Shown: positions 35,898 to 44,924 of the stretch, in pieces | How positions within the stretch are numbered: the first letter of the stretch is position 1 | How the letters are laid out: each line of letters begins with the position of its first letter | NCBI RefSeq assembly: GCF_937903345.1 | Contig: NZ_CALCZQ010000032.1 | Coordinates: 310,001 to 374,000 of the forward strand | DNA from: an uncultured Emticicia sp. | Lineage (GTDB): Bacteria; Bacteroidota; Bacteroidia; Cytophagales; Spirosomataceae | Length of the DNA: 64,000 nucleotides | Direction: 5' to 3' | Program-made: the position numbers and the translations under genes | The notes under the pieces: model-generated | Told to the model about the DNA's origin: nothing | The model's input: only the letters and a program-made list of their open reading frames with translations | Databases searched by the model: none

Positions 35898-36248
35898 ATG
35901 AAAAAGCTATTTTTACTCCTTGCAATTACTTTTTTTAGTTTCTGTTCAATGGCTATGGGCTTTCCGCACAACACCTTCGAGCAACAACGCACCTTGAATA
36001 AAAATATCAAGAAAAAGAGTTTGGTAAATGAACTCGAAAAATCACTAAAAGCAAATATTGAGAGTATTTCAATTGTAAAAGAAGATACCAACGTTCAATC
36101 GTTTATGGAAATGCTCACCAATTATGTAGTTGCTTTTTTCACCGAAAAAATATTCGGTAAAAGATTGGCCGAATGCAAAATTTTGAAGGAGGTCAAAGTA
36201 GAATGGGTTGTAATCAAACAAAATTTTGAATGTTATTTAATAGGCTAA
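35898..36248 (+). CDS. Small secreted protein of unknown function
   Basis: This 116-residue protein was not recognised. The N-terminus is a signal peptide (MKKLFLLLAITFFSFCSMAM). The mature part is basic and helical (NKNIKKKSLVNELEKSLKAN), and two Cys sit near the end (ECKILKE and FECYLIG). ATG 35898 was chosen because the earlier 35850 frame start falls within the -7 box of a well-formed promoter. It faces glyA tail to tail and has its own promoter, so it is probably a monocistronic gene. Confidence 0.55.
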   Translation: MKKLFLLLAITFFSFCSMAMGFPHNTFEQQRTLNKNIKKKSLVNELEKSLKANIESISIVKEDTNVQSFMEMLTNYVVAFFTEKIFGKRLAECKILKEVKVEWVVIKQNFECYLIG

Positions 36249-36347
36249 TTGATAAATGAAGCCCTTTACATTCTTAAAATATTAATAATTCGAAGGTTTC
36301 AAGCCTCTCCTCCATAATTTTAAATACGGTTTAGTTAGGGTTTATAA

Positions 36348-36377
36348 AAAGGCTTGATTCATTTGAACCAAGCCTTT
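36348..36377 (-). terminator. Terminator of glyA
   Basis: AAAGGCTTG (36348-36356) pairs with CAAGCCTTT (36369-36377). The loop itself can extend the stem with a TTCA/TGAA pairing. It sits just beyond the glyA stop at 36395 and before the plus-strand gene ending at 36248, so it may serve both directions. Confidence 0.75.
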
Positions 36378-36394
36378 CTTCGTCAAATTAAAAA

Positions 36395-37687
36395 TTAATA
36401 TTGAAACAACGGATAGTTTTTCATCCAATTATTGATTTCACTTCGAACATTTGTAATTTTCGATGTATTATCATGGTTCATCAATACTTCATCAATCAAA
36501 TCTACGATTCTTACCATGTCGGTTTCTATCAAACCACGTGTAGTCATAGCCGAAGTTCCAACACGCATACCCGAGGTAGTAATGGCCGATTTGTCATCAA
36601 ACGGAACCATATTTTTGTTTACCGTTATATCGGCCTGAATTAATGAGTTTTCAGCGATTTTACCAGTCAAGTTTTTCGGACGCAAGTCAATCAACATCAG
36701 GTGATTATCTGTTCCACCAGAAATAACTTTATAGCCACGGTTCATAAATTCTTGAGCCATTACTTTTGCATTTTTTTGAACCTGAACCTGATAATTGTAG
36801 AAACCTTCAGTCAAAGCCTCACCAAAGGAAATGGCTTTGGCAGCAATAATATGCTCCAATGGGCCACCCTGCGTTCCTGGGAAAACTCCCGAATCAAGCA
36901 ATGATGACATCATTCTGGTTTCTCCTTTTTGAGTCGTGATTCCGAATGGATTTGGGAAATCATTACGCATCATAATTACGCCACCACGAGTACCACGAAG
37001 GGTTTTGTGGGTAGTAGTCGTTACGATATGGCAATGGTCGAATGGGTCATTCAATAAACCTTTGGCAATTAAACCCGCTGGATGAGAAATGTCAGCCAAC
37101 AAAATAGCACCAATCGAATCAGCGATTTGACGCAGACGAGTATAGTCCCAATCGCGAGAATACGCCGATGCTCCACAAATAATCATTTTCGGACGCTCAC
37201 GGTGAGCAGTTTCTTCCACTTTATTCCAGTCGATAAGACCCGTTTCTTGCTCAACACCGTAGAAAAAAGGTTGAAAATATTTTCCAGAAATATTTACTGG
37301 CGAACCGTGCGAAAGATGTCCACCGTGGGCAAGGTTAAAGCCTAAGATTTTGTCACCAGGTTTCAAACATGCCACAAAAACCGCCATGTTTGCTTGAGCT
37401 CCAGAATGTGGCTGAACGTTTGCCCATGTAAGATTAAATAATTGTTTTAGACGGTCGATAGCGATTTGCTCAACTTGGTCAACTACCTCACAACCACCAT
37501 AATAGCGTTTTCCTGGCAGACCTTCAGCGTATTTATTTGTCAAAACACTACCTGCCGCTTCCATCACCTGCGGCGACACGAAGTTTTCAGAAGCAATCAA
37601 TTCGATGCCATGTAATTGGCGATTGTTTTCTTTCGTGATTAAATCAAAGATTTGCGTGTCACGAATGATGGAAGTTTCTACAGACAT
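36395..37687 (-). CDS. glyA: Serine hydroxymethyltransferase
   Basis: This cytoplasmic PLP enzyme interconverts serine and glycine and feeds one-carbon units to tetrahydrofolate. Its 430 residues are the standard length. Start ATG 37687 (MSVETSIIRD) was chosen because the longer frame begins with TTG. Conserved blocks include GIELIASENFVSPQVMEAAG, NKYAEGLPGKRYYGG, NVQPHSGAQANMAVF, DISHPAGLIAKG and the PLP-binding Lys228 in TTTTHKTLRGTRGG. It is a single-gene unit with a terminator directly after it. Confidence 0.97.
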   Translation of the reverse strand: MSVETSIIRDTQIFDLITKENNRQLHGIELIASENFVSPQVMEAAGSVLTNKYAEGLPGKRYYGGCEVVDQVEQIAIDRLKQLFNLTWANVQPHSGAQANMAVFVACLKPGDKILGFNLAHGGHLSHGSPVNISGKYFQPFFYGVEQETGLIDWNKVEETAHRERPKMIICGASAYSRDWDYTRLRQIADSIGAILLADISHPAGLIAKGLLNDPFDHCHIVTTTTHKTLRGTRGGVIMMRNDFPNPFGITTQKGETRMMSSLLDSGVFPGTQGGPLEHIIAAKAISFGEALTEGFYNYQVQVQKNAKVMAQEFMNRGYKVISGGTDNHLMLIDLRPKNLTGKIAENSLIQADITVNKNMVPFDDKSAITTSGMRVGTSAMTTRGLIETDMVRIVDLIDEVLMNHDNTSKITNVRSEINNWMKNYPLFQY

Positions 37688-37864
37688 TTTTGGTTTCAAT
37701 TATCAATTAACAATATTTTAGCTTGCGTGTTTAGGTGCTCCTACTAAAAATGATTACAAAATTAACTGATAATTAATAGAAGATGAATTTTTGACAAAAT
37801 AATATTTGGTAGACTTTGAATTGTTGAGGAGTTTCTTGGTAAAGTTATATTTTTAGTCTGCAGT

Positions 37865-37880
37865 TTATAATCTTCAGTTT
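37865..37880 (+). repeat. 16-base sequence shared with 63556-63571 (inverted)
   Basis: TTATAATCTTCAGTTT occurs here and, as its exact reverse complement, at 63556-63571. Both copies lie in intergenic DNA. The surrounding bases (CAGTTTATAATC, GCAGTC, ACTGTC-type words) recur in other gaps and suggest a dispersed, degenerate repeat. The chance expectation for a shared 16-mer in 64 kb of AT-rich DNA is low but not negligible. Confidence 0.5.
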
Positions 37881-37948
37881 GCAGTCAAGAATCTTTAGAC
37901 GGCTCATTGAGGATTGCCCACCGAGAACTGTCTATTGTAGACTGTAAA

Positions 37949-39265
37949 TTATCTTACTAACGTACTTTCTTTCAGCATTTTTTCTAAAATCTCACAGCTT
38001 GAAACATACGAAAGTTCGCTTTGATAAATACCTCCATTAATAATAAATACCCTTGGATATGCCTTGAAAAATGCTTTTTTATAAGCATCGGCCAAGGTTT
38101 CTAAGCCAATATCAAGGCGTTTTTCGTTGATTTCGGCTTCGCTATATTCTTGTAAAGATTCTTTCTGCCAATATTTTCTCGAAAGTTTTTTTTCTAAATC
38201 TGGAATGTTACATTTTAGATTGGCATCCAATTGAAAACGATAAGCCTTTACTTTGCCAAATGAGAATATATTCAGTTCATTATTTGAATTAATTGCGACT
38301 GCTTGATTCCTAAAGTTTCCTCTACTTGCATTGAGTCTATTGATATGATGAGGCAATAATTTCCCATCTCTGACCGCCTGCGTAATTATTGAGCTAATAT
38401 CGCTTTCTTCTGCTGGAAATGAACTGGAAAAAATATCAAGAACTATACTACTATTCAGCATCGAATTATTGTAGTTTTGCTCAGAGAAGTAAAATATGCG
38501 TCTATCTTTTGAGGAGTTTTGGGAATCTCTACCCGAAAGCCCAATCAAATTTTCATCGGGATACCCATTGTTTTCGATGATTTTGACAATAGAATTATAC
38601 ACAAAATGCTGATTCTTTGAGAATATCTCGTTTTTGATTTTTCTTAAACTATCTTGTTGAAGTTTGAGTTTTCCTGATAAATTATTGAAGAAACCGAGGC
38701 TGTCTACTATACTAATTATAGTTTTTGCAGTGGTTGTATCTTTGCCATTTTTTTTAATAATAATTGTTTGAGGTAAATTATGATTTTTTGCAAAATACTC
38801 CCGTAAATCTGCCGTTAGGGGAGTCTGTACATTTTTAGAACCTAAAGTATAAATCTTGTTCAAACTATCCCTCAGTTCTTGATTAATTTCAGGTTTTACT
38901 AGCCTCAATTGGTTTTCAAATTTGCTCCAAACTTTGCAAGTATCGGCCACGTAATGAAAGAAAACATCTTTCCGCAAACTATCCGAAGGATAACCTTTTT
39001 CTACGATTTTCTCCAAATAATCAAATACTTTTGGCATTTTACCTATCATTGCGGCACAAATGGCGGCATTGTAGTAATCTTTGGCGAAAGGCTTTTTTAC
39101 ATTATCGAAAGCTGCTTTGTAATAATCAAGTGCTTCGTAATAATTGGTATCAACAATCGCCAATTCGGCCGAATTGATGATTGGGTGATAGATACGAGTA
39201 AAGTCGCCTTGTGCGAAACAATTTCCAGAAAATAAAATACTGAGGAATAGGAGATTTTTTTTCAT
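37949..39265 (-). CDS. Secreted TPR-like protein of unknown function
   Basis: This 438-residue exported protein was not assigned to a named family. A signal peptide ends at NCFAQ. Residues ~25-120 contain helical repeats resembling TPRs (NYYEALDYYKAAFDNVKKPF, then DYYNAAICAAMIGKMPKVFD). The middle is helical and charged, and residues ~230-330 recall the FYSEQNY/HH-type segments seen in many uncharacterised Bacteroidota TPR proteins that lie near unknown lipoproteins. The downstream part ends in a PRVFIINGGIYQSELSYVSS segment. It lies between glyA and a small membrane protein gene without tight coupling to either. Confidence 0.65.
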   Translation of the reverse strand: MKKNLLFLSILFSGNCFAQGDFTRIYHPIINSAELAIVDTNYYEALDYYKAAFDNVKKPFAKDYYNAAICAAMIGKMPKVFDYLEKIVEKGYPSDSLRKDVFFHYVADTCKVWSKFENQLRLVKPEINQELRDSLNKIYTLGSKNVQTPLTADLREYFAKNHNLPQTIIIKKNGKDTTTAKTIISIVDSLGFFNNLSGKLKLQQDSLRKIKNEIFSKNQHFVYNSIVKIIENNGYPDENLIGLSGRDSQNSSKDRRIFYFSEQNYNNSMLNSSIVLDIFSSSFPAEESDISSIITQAVRDGKLLPHHINRLNASRGNFRNQAVAINSNNELNIFSFGKVKAYRFQLDANLKCNIPDLEKKLSRKYWQKESLQEYSEAEINEKRLDIGLETLADAYKKAFFKAYPRVFIINGGIYQSELSYVSSCEILEKMLKESTLVR

Positions 39266-39341
39266 TATGTGGGAAGGGTAATCATTTAATAGGTTTAATC
39301 AAAACGCCTAAACGATAGATAATATTTCAATTAAAAATAGA

Positions 39342-39369
39342 AAAACCTGCCCAAAAATGAGCAGGTTTT
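39342..39369 (-). terminator. Terminator after the small membrane protein gene
   Basis: AAAACCTGC (39342-39350) pairs with GCAGGTTTT (39361-39369) around a 10-base loop, 31 bases beyond the stop at 39400. It ends the minus-strand run that includes pssA. Confidence 0.75.
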
Positions 39370-39399
39370 AGGAAACATTAACAAAGTTTTAACAAATTC

Positions 39400-39900
39400 T
39401 TAGGACAAGAATTTAAGATTCATCGCATAAAGCCCTGAGAAAATAGCGGCATTAATCAAAGCCATAATTCCGATGCCCCAGCCGATGGCTCCGCCCATGA
39501 TAACGATTGGTGCAATAATGCCAATGACATTACCCGCAATATAAACCCAAAAACCTTTTTTACGGAGTCCCCACATCCAAATTGCTCCTAAAATCAATAG
39601 AATACTTGAAATGAAAGTCATCACTCCCGAAGCGACTAAGGTATCTTTTTGAATCAGTTGATTAGCTTCTGCTTGTGATTCTTCAATTTTTTCAAGGTCT
39701 TTTTCCGACATGTATTTAGAAAACATATCCATTACCATTTCATTGGCTTGTTCCTTACTCTCAATTATTTTTTCGGGAGTAAAGATATTCGGAATCGCTC
39801 CATAAAATTTATAGGCATTAAAAACGAGCGTCAGTATGCACAGAACCGTCAGAAATGTCGGGCGAACGGATGTTTGGTTTTCTTCAAATGGATTTTGCAT
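39400..39900 (-). CDS. Membrane protein of unknown function (four-helix)
   Basis: This is a 166-residue protein with about four membrane helices: ~15-35, ~90-110, ~118-138 and ~142-162 (the last two rich in Gly and Ile). A charged, partly helical stretch with several Glu/Lys pairs (residues ~40-85) faces one side after the first helix. No family was recognised beyond a loose resemblance to DUF4064-like small membrane proteins. It lies 23 bases after pssA on the same strand and is probably cotranscribed with it. Confidence 0.6.
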   Translation of the reverse strand: MQNPFEENQTSVRPTFLTVLCILTLVFNAYKFYGAIPNIFTPEKIIESKEQANEMVMDMFSKYMSEKDLEKIEESQAEANQLIQKDTLVASGVMTFISSILLILGAIWMWGLRKKGFWVYIAGNVIGIIAPIVIMGGAIGWGIGIMALINAAIFSGLYAMNLKFLS

Positions 39901-39923
39901 GATTTTATATTTTAATGAATGGT

Positions 39924-40670
39924 TTATGAGTTTTTGAGTTGAAAGTTATTAATAACTGACAAAATGATGTACAAAAATATGATTAACGGAATGCCCACGA
40001 ATTGTAGAGCCACGAGTAAAATTACAGAAAGAATTAGAAAAATGTACTTAATTTGGTTAGTAACCCAAGAAAAATTCTTGAATTTGAGTGCAAATAATGG
40101 TATTTCTGAAATCAGTAAATAACTCATAATGAGCGTATAAGCAATTAAGCATGTGGAATTAAGAATTAAGAATTTGTATTTGGGATTGAACTCTAAAATT
40201 AGCGGAAATGCTGCCACTACAAAAGCATTGGCAGGCGTAGGTACACCAATGAAAGAATCTGACTGACGGGTATCAATATTGAATTTGGCCAGCCGTAAGC
40301 ATGAAAAAAGTGCCAAAAAAAATGCTACATAAGCCAACGTAGGCAGTTGAGTTTGGGACAAAAGATTTGACGGCATTAAATCTGATAAAACTGTAATTTG
40401 CCTTGTTGAAATCTGAATCAATTTGGCAATTATAAACGATGGCAAAACGCCAAATGTTACCATATCAGCCAAAGAATCAAGTTGTTTACCAATTTCAGAA
40501 TGTTGATTAAGCAAACGTGCCACAAATCCATCCAAAAAATCAAGAATTCCTGCAATAAATATCAAATATGAAGCCCAAAGCAGGTTTCCTTCAAAAACAA
40601 AAACAATTCCCAAGCAACCACAAAGGAGATTGCCAAGCGTCATTATATTTGGAATAGTAAATAATTTCAT
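39924..40670 (-). CDS. pssA: CDP-diacylglycerol-serine O-phosphatidyltransferase
   Basis: This inner-membrane enzyme makes phosphatidylserine from CDP-diacylglycerol and serine, the precursor of phosphatidylethanolamine. The CDP-alcohol phosphatidyltransferase motif D-G-x2-A-R-x8-G-x3-D-x3-D is seen in FLDGFVARLLNQHSEIGKQL followed by DSLAD (residues ~45-70). About six to eight helices follow. ATG 40670 (MKLFTIPNIMTLGNLLCGCL) was chosen because the longer frame starts at a TTG. Its 248 residues suit the short bacterial type. It precedes a small membrane protein gene and follows the MBL-fold gene on the same strand. Confidence 0.92.
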   Translation of the reverse strand: MKLFTIPNIMTLGNLLCGCLGIVFVFEGNLLWASYLIFIAGILDFLDGFVARLLNQHSEIGKQLDSLADMVTFGVLPSFIIAKLIQISTRQITVLSDLMPSNLLSQTQLPTLAYVAFFLALFSCLRLAKFNIDTRQSDSFIGVPTPANAFVVAAFPLILEFNPKYKFLILNSTCLIAYTLIMSYLLISEIPLFALKFKNFSWVTNQIKYIFLILSVILLVALQFVGIPLIIFLYIILSVINNFQLKNS

Positions 40671-40734
40671 TAAATTGTTAGACAAGTTTTAATTTGTCAG
40701 ATTGCGTAAATAATGTGATAAAATGATTGATATC

Positions 40735-41373
40735 TTACTGCAAAAAAGGATTTGTCTTACGCTCATAACCAATCGTTGTTGGGTCGCCATGACCTGAATA
40801 AACTTTATAATCATCATCGAGTGTCAGAAATTGCGTTTCGATACTATGAATCAATGCTTCGTGACTACAAAAAGGAAAATCGGTTCGCCCGACACTTCCT
40901 CTAAAAAGTACGTCACCTCCGATAATAAATTTCTGTGCGTGATTCACAAAAGCCAAATGCCCAGGAGCATGCCCCGGTACAAATCTGATTTCGAGTTCCG
41001 AATTTCCGAAGAAAATTTTATCATTTTCATCAATAAAACCATCAGCCTCAACTGGTTCGTAGCCTTTTATACCCCACATTAGGCAACGGTTTTCTACATC
41101 AGCCAAAATCGGGATTTCGTTTTTGTGAATCAGCATTTCCACACCAAATTTACGCTTCACATAAGCAGCTCCAAAAACGTGGTCGAGGTGGCAGTGGGTT
41201 TGTAGTAATTGCTTCACTACTAAACGCTTGTCTGCAATAAAATCAGCCAATTCTTCTTTTTCGTATTGAGCTAAACAACCAGGGTCAATAATGACAGCTT
41301 CGTGAGTTTCGTCCCACAAAATATATGTATTTTCAGCAATTGGCGAAAATGTAAAGGAATGTATGTGTATCAT
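40735..41373 (-). CDS. MBL-fold metallohydrolase (glyoxalase II-like)
   Basis: This is a 212-residue metallo-beta-lactamase-fold hydrolase of the cytoplasmic glyoxalase II-like group. The zinc motif H-x-H-x-D-H is His60-Cys-His62-Leu-Asp64-His65. The further metal ligands are in FVPGHAPGHLAFV (near 135), IIGGDVLFRGSVGRTDFP and VYSGHGDPTTIGYE. The length is typical of the short YcbL-type enzymes. No C-terminal HAGH domain is present, so it may hydrolyse thioesters other than lactoylglutathione. It lies 64 bases before pssA and 93 bases after the RsmI-like gene on the same strand. Confidence 0.9.
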   Translation of the reverse strand: MIHIHSFTFSPIAENTYILWDETHEAVIIDPGCLAQYEKEELADFIADKRLVVKQLLQTHCHLDHVFGAAYVKRKFGVEMLIHKNEIPILADVENRCLMWGIKGYEPVEADGFIDENDKIFFGNSELEIRFVPGHAPGHLAFVNHAQKFIIGGDVLFRGSVGRTDFPFCSHEALIHSIETQFLTLDDDYKVYSGHGDPTTIGYERKTNPFLQ

Positions 41374-41466
41374 TTTTTAAGTCGATAATCATTGGACAAC
41401 GGTCAATAGATTTTAAAATTCAAATACTTTATTATATCGACTATTATCTGTGAGCAGTCGACTCTC

Positions 41467-42156
41467 TCACAAAAGTAAAAAAATAGTGGGCTTTTTGTGT
41501 AAATCAGGTTTAGATTTTTGCCAGTCTTTCACTCGTAATGTTTTGATAAACTCGTCATCGGCTGTTACGTTGCAAGCGATACAGAGTAGGGTTTCGGCGT
41601 TAAGATTTTGCAAAACATCTTCTAGTAGTTGATTATTTCGGAAAGGGGTTTCCATAAAAATCTGTGTTTGTTGTTTTTTCTTGGCTATTTGTTCCAAATC
41701 TTTCAAAGATTTTATTCTCGCCAATTTATCTATCGGAAGATAGCCATTAAAAGTAAAACTTTGACCATTAAAACCCGAAGCCATCAAGGCCATCAGTATC
41801 GAACTTGGGCCCACCAAAGGTACAACTTTATGCCCTAATTGATGAGCAAAACCTACTGCCACCGCACCAGGATCAGCCACACCAGGGCAACCTGCTTCGC
41901 TGATGATGCCCGCATCAGTTTTTAGCTTTTTAAGTTGGACAAGCGTTTCTTCGTGGGGTGTATCTTTGCTTAGTTCATAAAACGTAATATCATCAATCAC
42001 TTTATTGAGTTTTAGGCTACTTATAAATCGTCGAGCTGTGCGAATTTCTTCCACAAAAAAAACATTCAATTCGCTCACGACTGCTTTTATTTGAGGTGGT
42101 AAAACTGTTTCCTGCGTGTCGGGTGCGAGAATGGTTGGTATTAGAAAAAGGGTCAT
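41467..42156 (-). CDS. RsmI-like SAM-dependent methyltransferase (tetrapyrrole methylase family)
   Basis: This is a 229-residue protein of the tetrapyrrole methylase superfamily, in the branch next to RsmI, which methylates the ribose of C1402 in 16S rRNA. Key segments are ISEAGCPGVADPGAVAV (SAM site), GPSSILMALMASGF and FTFNGYLPIDKLAR, with QIFMETPFRNNQLLEDVL in the second half. It is shorter than standard RsmI (~270-290) and starts with a divergent N-terminus. Bacteroidota often carry this short paralogue, whose substrate is unproven. It is read away from selD, from which it is separated by 156 bases. Confidence 0.85.
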   Translation of the reverse strand: MTLFLIPTILAPDTQETVLPPQIKAVVSELNVFFVEEIRTARRFISSLKLNKVIDDITFYELSKDTPHEETLVQLKKLKTDAGIISEAGCPGVADPGAVAVGFAHQLGHKVVPLVGPSSILMALMASGFNGQSFTFNGYLPIDKLARIKSLKDLEQIAKKKQQTQIFMETPFRNNQLLEDVLQNLNAETLLCIACNVTADDEFIKTLRVKDWQKSKPDLHKKPTIFLLL

Positions 42157-42312
42157 ATTTTGTTTAATTCAATGCCGAAACAAGTGGTTTCGTTTTTATG
42201 GTGGTTTATATCACAAATAGCAATTTCTCAGATATTTTAAAAAACCACTTTTATCAAAACCATTCTACAATATTATGTAATTTTACGACCGTTTAAAAAT
42301 CATTATTCAGAT

Positions 42313-43344
42313 ATGTCAGAAGTAAAACTTACCCAATATAGTCACGGTTCGGGTTGTGGATGCAAGATTTCTCCCAAAGTGCTTGACCAAATTTTACACA
42401 CACTTACGCCTCAAAATGCTTTTCCGAACCTTTTGGTTGGAAATAAAGACAAAGACGATGCCGCAGTTTTTGATTTAGGAAACGGCGAGGCAATCATCAG
42501 TACGACTGATTTTTTCATGCCAATCGTTGATGATGCCTTTGATTTTGGTCGAATCGCTTCGACCAATGCTCTGAGCGATATTTATGCAATGGGTGGCGAA
42601 CCAATGATGGCGATTGCTATTTTAGGTTGGCCGATTGATACAATTCCTGCCGAAATTGCTCAAAGAGTATTAGATGGAAGTCGTGCCACTTGCACAGCAG
42701 CTAATATTCCGTTGGCAGGAGGACATAGCATTGACAGTCCCGAACCGTTTTTTGGTTTGGCCGTAACAGGAAAAGTAAAAATTGAGCATCTAAAACAAAA
42801 TTCAACAGCAACTGAAGGCTGCTTGTTGTATCTCACAAAACCGCTCGGTGTTGGATTATTAGCAACTGCTCAAAAAATGGGTATTTCAAATCCAGAATAT
42901 TTGCAAGTGGCTGTTAATCAAATGGCTACGCTCAATAAAGTAGGAGCAGATTTAGGAAAACTTTCAGCCGTAAAAGCAATGACCGACGTAACGGGTTTCG
43001 GACTTTTAGGTCATTTGGTAGAAATGTGCGAGGGTAGCAACTTGAGTGCCGAAATAAGCTACGAAAAAGTGCCAAAAATGCCCGAAGCCAACGATTATTT
43101 ATATCCGTTTTGTGCTCCCAAAGGTTGTAATACTAACTGGGAAAGTTACGGTGAAAAAGTATCTGCTATCACCGATACACAAAGGATTTTACTTGCCGAC
43201 CCACAAACCAGTGGCGGACTTTTGATTGCCGTAGAACCAGCGGGAAAAGAGGCATTAGAAAGAATTTTGCAAGAAAATGGTATTTTGGCCGAGTCTTTCG
43301 GAGGAATGATTGCTAAAACAGACAAAAGTATTAATGTGATTTAA
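42313..43344 (+). CDS. selD: Selenide, water dikinase (selenophosphate synthetase)
   Basis: This enzyme makes selenophosphate from selenide and ATP, the donor for selenocysteine and for 2-selenouridine in tRNA. Its 343 residues are the normal length. The active-site loop is YSHGSGCGCKIS with Cys15 and Lys18, so this is the Cys form and not a selenoprotein. Other family blocks are TTDFFMPIVDDAFDFGRIAS, NALSDIYAMGGEP, LAGGHSIDSPEPFFGLAVTG and DPQTSGGLLIAV. No SelA, SelB, SelC or SelU gene is in the window, so the use made of selenophosphate cannot be told here. It stands alone and is followed after 77 bases by a GH125 gene. Confidence 0.95.
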   Translation: MSEVKLTQYSHGSGCGCKISPKVLDQILHTLTPQNAFPNLLVGNKDKDDAAVFDLGNGEAIISTTDFFMPIVDDAFDFGRIASTNALSDIYAMGGEPMMAIAILGWPIDTIPAEIAQRVLDGSRATCTAANIPLAGGHSIDSPEPFFGLAVTGKVKIEHLKQNSTATEGCLLYLTKPLGVGLLATAQKMGISNPEYLQVAVNQMATLNKVGADLGKLSAVKAMTDVTGFGLLGHLVEMCEGSNLSAEISYEKVPKMPEANDYLYPFCAPKGCNTNWESYGEKVSAITDTQRILLADPQTSGGLLIAVEPAGKEALERILQENGILAESFGGMIAKTDKSINVI

Positions 43345-43421
43345 TTGCCCAAGCTTTCATCTATATCGATGGGTTTGCCAACCTATTGATATGAATGAAA
43401 ACAAAACATCAACAATATAAA

Positions 43422-44846
43422 ATGCAAAACATCAACCGTCGTAAATTCATTCAGCAAAGTACATTGGTAGGCATGGGTTTATTGATTCAAACCAAAGGTT
43501 TCGCACAAGATTTTCCAAGTGTGAGGGTTTCGGTAGATAAACGAAACTTTAGTAGTTTGGCCATTGAGGCGACTATTAGCCGCATGAAAACACAAATAAA
43601 AGACCCTGAGTTGGCTTGGTTGTTTGAAAATTGTTTCCCAAATACGCTTGATACAACTGTTTATTTTAAAAAGAAAGGCGAGCGTCCCGATACGTTTGTG
43701 ATTACCGGCGATATTCACGCCATGTGGTTGCGAGATAGCACCGCACAAGTGACGCCGTATTTGAGTTTGATGAAGGAAGATACCGCTCTGCAACAACTTA
43801 TTGCGGGCTTAATTAATCGCCAAACTGAATGTATTTTGATTGATCCTTATGCCAATGCCTTTAATGATGGTGCAGGAAAATCAGAATGGCTCAGCGACCA
43901 TACCGATATGAAACCCGAACTCCATGAACGCAAATGGGAACTTGATTCGCTTTGCTACACGGTGCGTTTGGCATACAATTATTGGAAATTGACCAACGAT
44001 ACAAGTGTTTTTGATGAAAAATGGTTGAAAGCTGCCCAAAGTATTATTGCCACTTGTCGAGAACAACAAAGATTTAAAGGCGTAGGAGAGTACCGTTTCG
44101 GACGCACAACTTCTTGGTCGACAGATACTGTTCCGGGTAATGGTTTGGGAAATGTGACAAAACCTAATGGCTTGATTCACAGCATTTTCCGCCCGTCGGA
44201 TGATGCTACTGTTTACCCGTTTTTGATTCCTGCGAATTTGTTTGCCGTCGTGTCGTTTCGACAAATAGCTGAGATTGCTTCTAAAGTTTATAAAAATACA
44301 GATTTTGCCAAAGAATGTAAAGATTTTGCGAATGAAGTAGAAGCGGCTATCAAAAAATATGCGATTATTACGCACCCAAAATTTGGTAAAATTTACGCCA
44401 TGGAAGTGGATGGTTTTGGGAATTGCCTGCTACAAGATGACGCTAATGTGCCGAATCTGATGAGTTTGCCGTATTTGGGAGCTGTAAAAACCAGCGACCC
44501 GATTTACCAAAATACTCGTCGATTTGTGTTGAGCGATTCTAATCCTTATTTCTTCAAAGGAAAAGCGGCCGAAGGAGTTGGCAGTCCGCATACATTGGTC
44601 AATCAGATTTGGCATTTGAGCATCATTATGCGAGCCATGACCTCAACCGATGATCAAGAGATTTTACAGCAACTCAAATTCTTAAAAAATACGCACGCCA
44701 AAACAGGTTTTATGCACGAGTCGTTTGATAAAGATGATGCCACCAAATTTACAAGAAAATGGTTTGCATGGGCAAATACACTTTTTGGAGAAATGATACT
44801 AAAAGTAGCCAAAGAACGCCCACATTTATTGAAAAAGGTGCTTTAA
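43422..44846 (+). CDS. GH125 family exo-alpha-1,6-mannosidase
   Basis: This is a 474-residue exported, metal-independent alpha-mannosidase of family GH125. ATG 43422 gives a signal with RRKFIQQSTLVGMGLL, close to a twin-arginine leader. The earlier start adds nine residues. The (alpha/alpha)6 barrel shows FVITGDIHAMWLRDSTAQ near residue 85 (with catalytic acid position), PYANAFNDGAG, TWSTDTVPG-like FGRTTSWSTDTVPGNGLG, FRPSDDATVYPFLIPANLF and GVGSPHTLVNQIW. The expected substrate is alpha-1,6-linked mannose of N-glycan or fungal mannan cores. It is not linked to any other mannan gene in the window. Confidence 0.92.
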   Translation: MQNINRRKFIQQSTLVGMGLLIQTKGFAQDFPSVRVSVDKRNFSSLAIEATISRMKTQIKDPELAWLFENCFPNTLDTTVYFKKKGERPDTFVITGDIHAMWLRDSTAQVTPYLSLMKEDTALQQLIAGLINRQTECILIDPYANAFNDGAGKSEWLSDHTDMKPELHERKWELDSLCYTVRLAYNYWKLTNDTSVFDEKWLKAAQSIIATCREQQRFKGVGEYRFGRTTSWSTDTVPGNGLGNVTKPNGLIHSIFRPSDDATVYPFLIPANLFAVVSFRQIAEIASKVYKNTDFAKECKDFANEVEAAIKKYAIITHPKFGKIYAMEVDGFGNCLLQDDANVPNLMSLPYLGAVKTSDPIYQNTRRFVLSDSNPYFFKGKAAEGVGSPHTLVNQIWHLSIIMRAMTSTDDQEILQQLKFLKNTHAKTGFMHESFDKDDATKFTRKWFAWANTLFGEMILKVAKERPHLLKKVL

Positions 44847-44924
44847 TTGTAGGGGAAATTGGAAGGCCTTACGTAAACAAAATTTAAATAATTTAGAATT
44901 ACTGTTATCCCAAGCCATAAGCTG

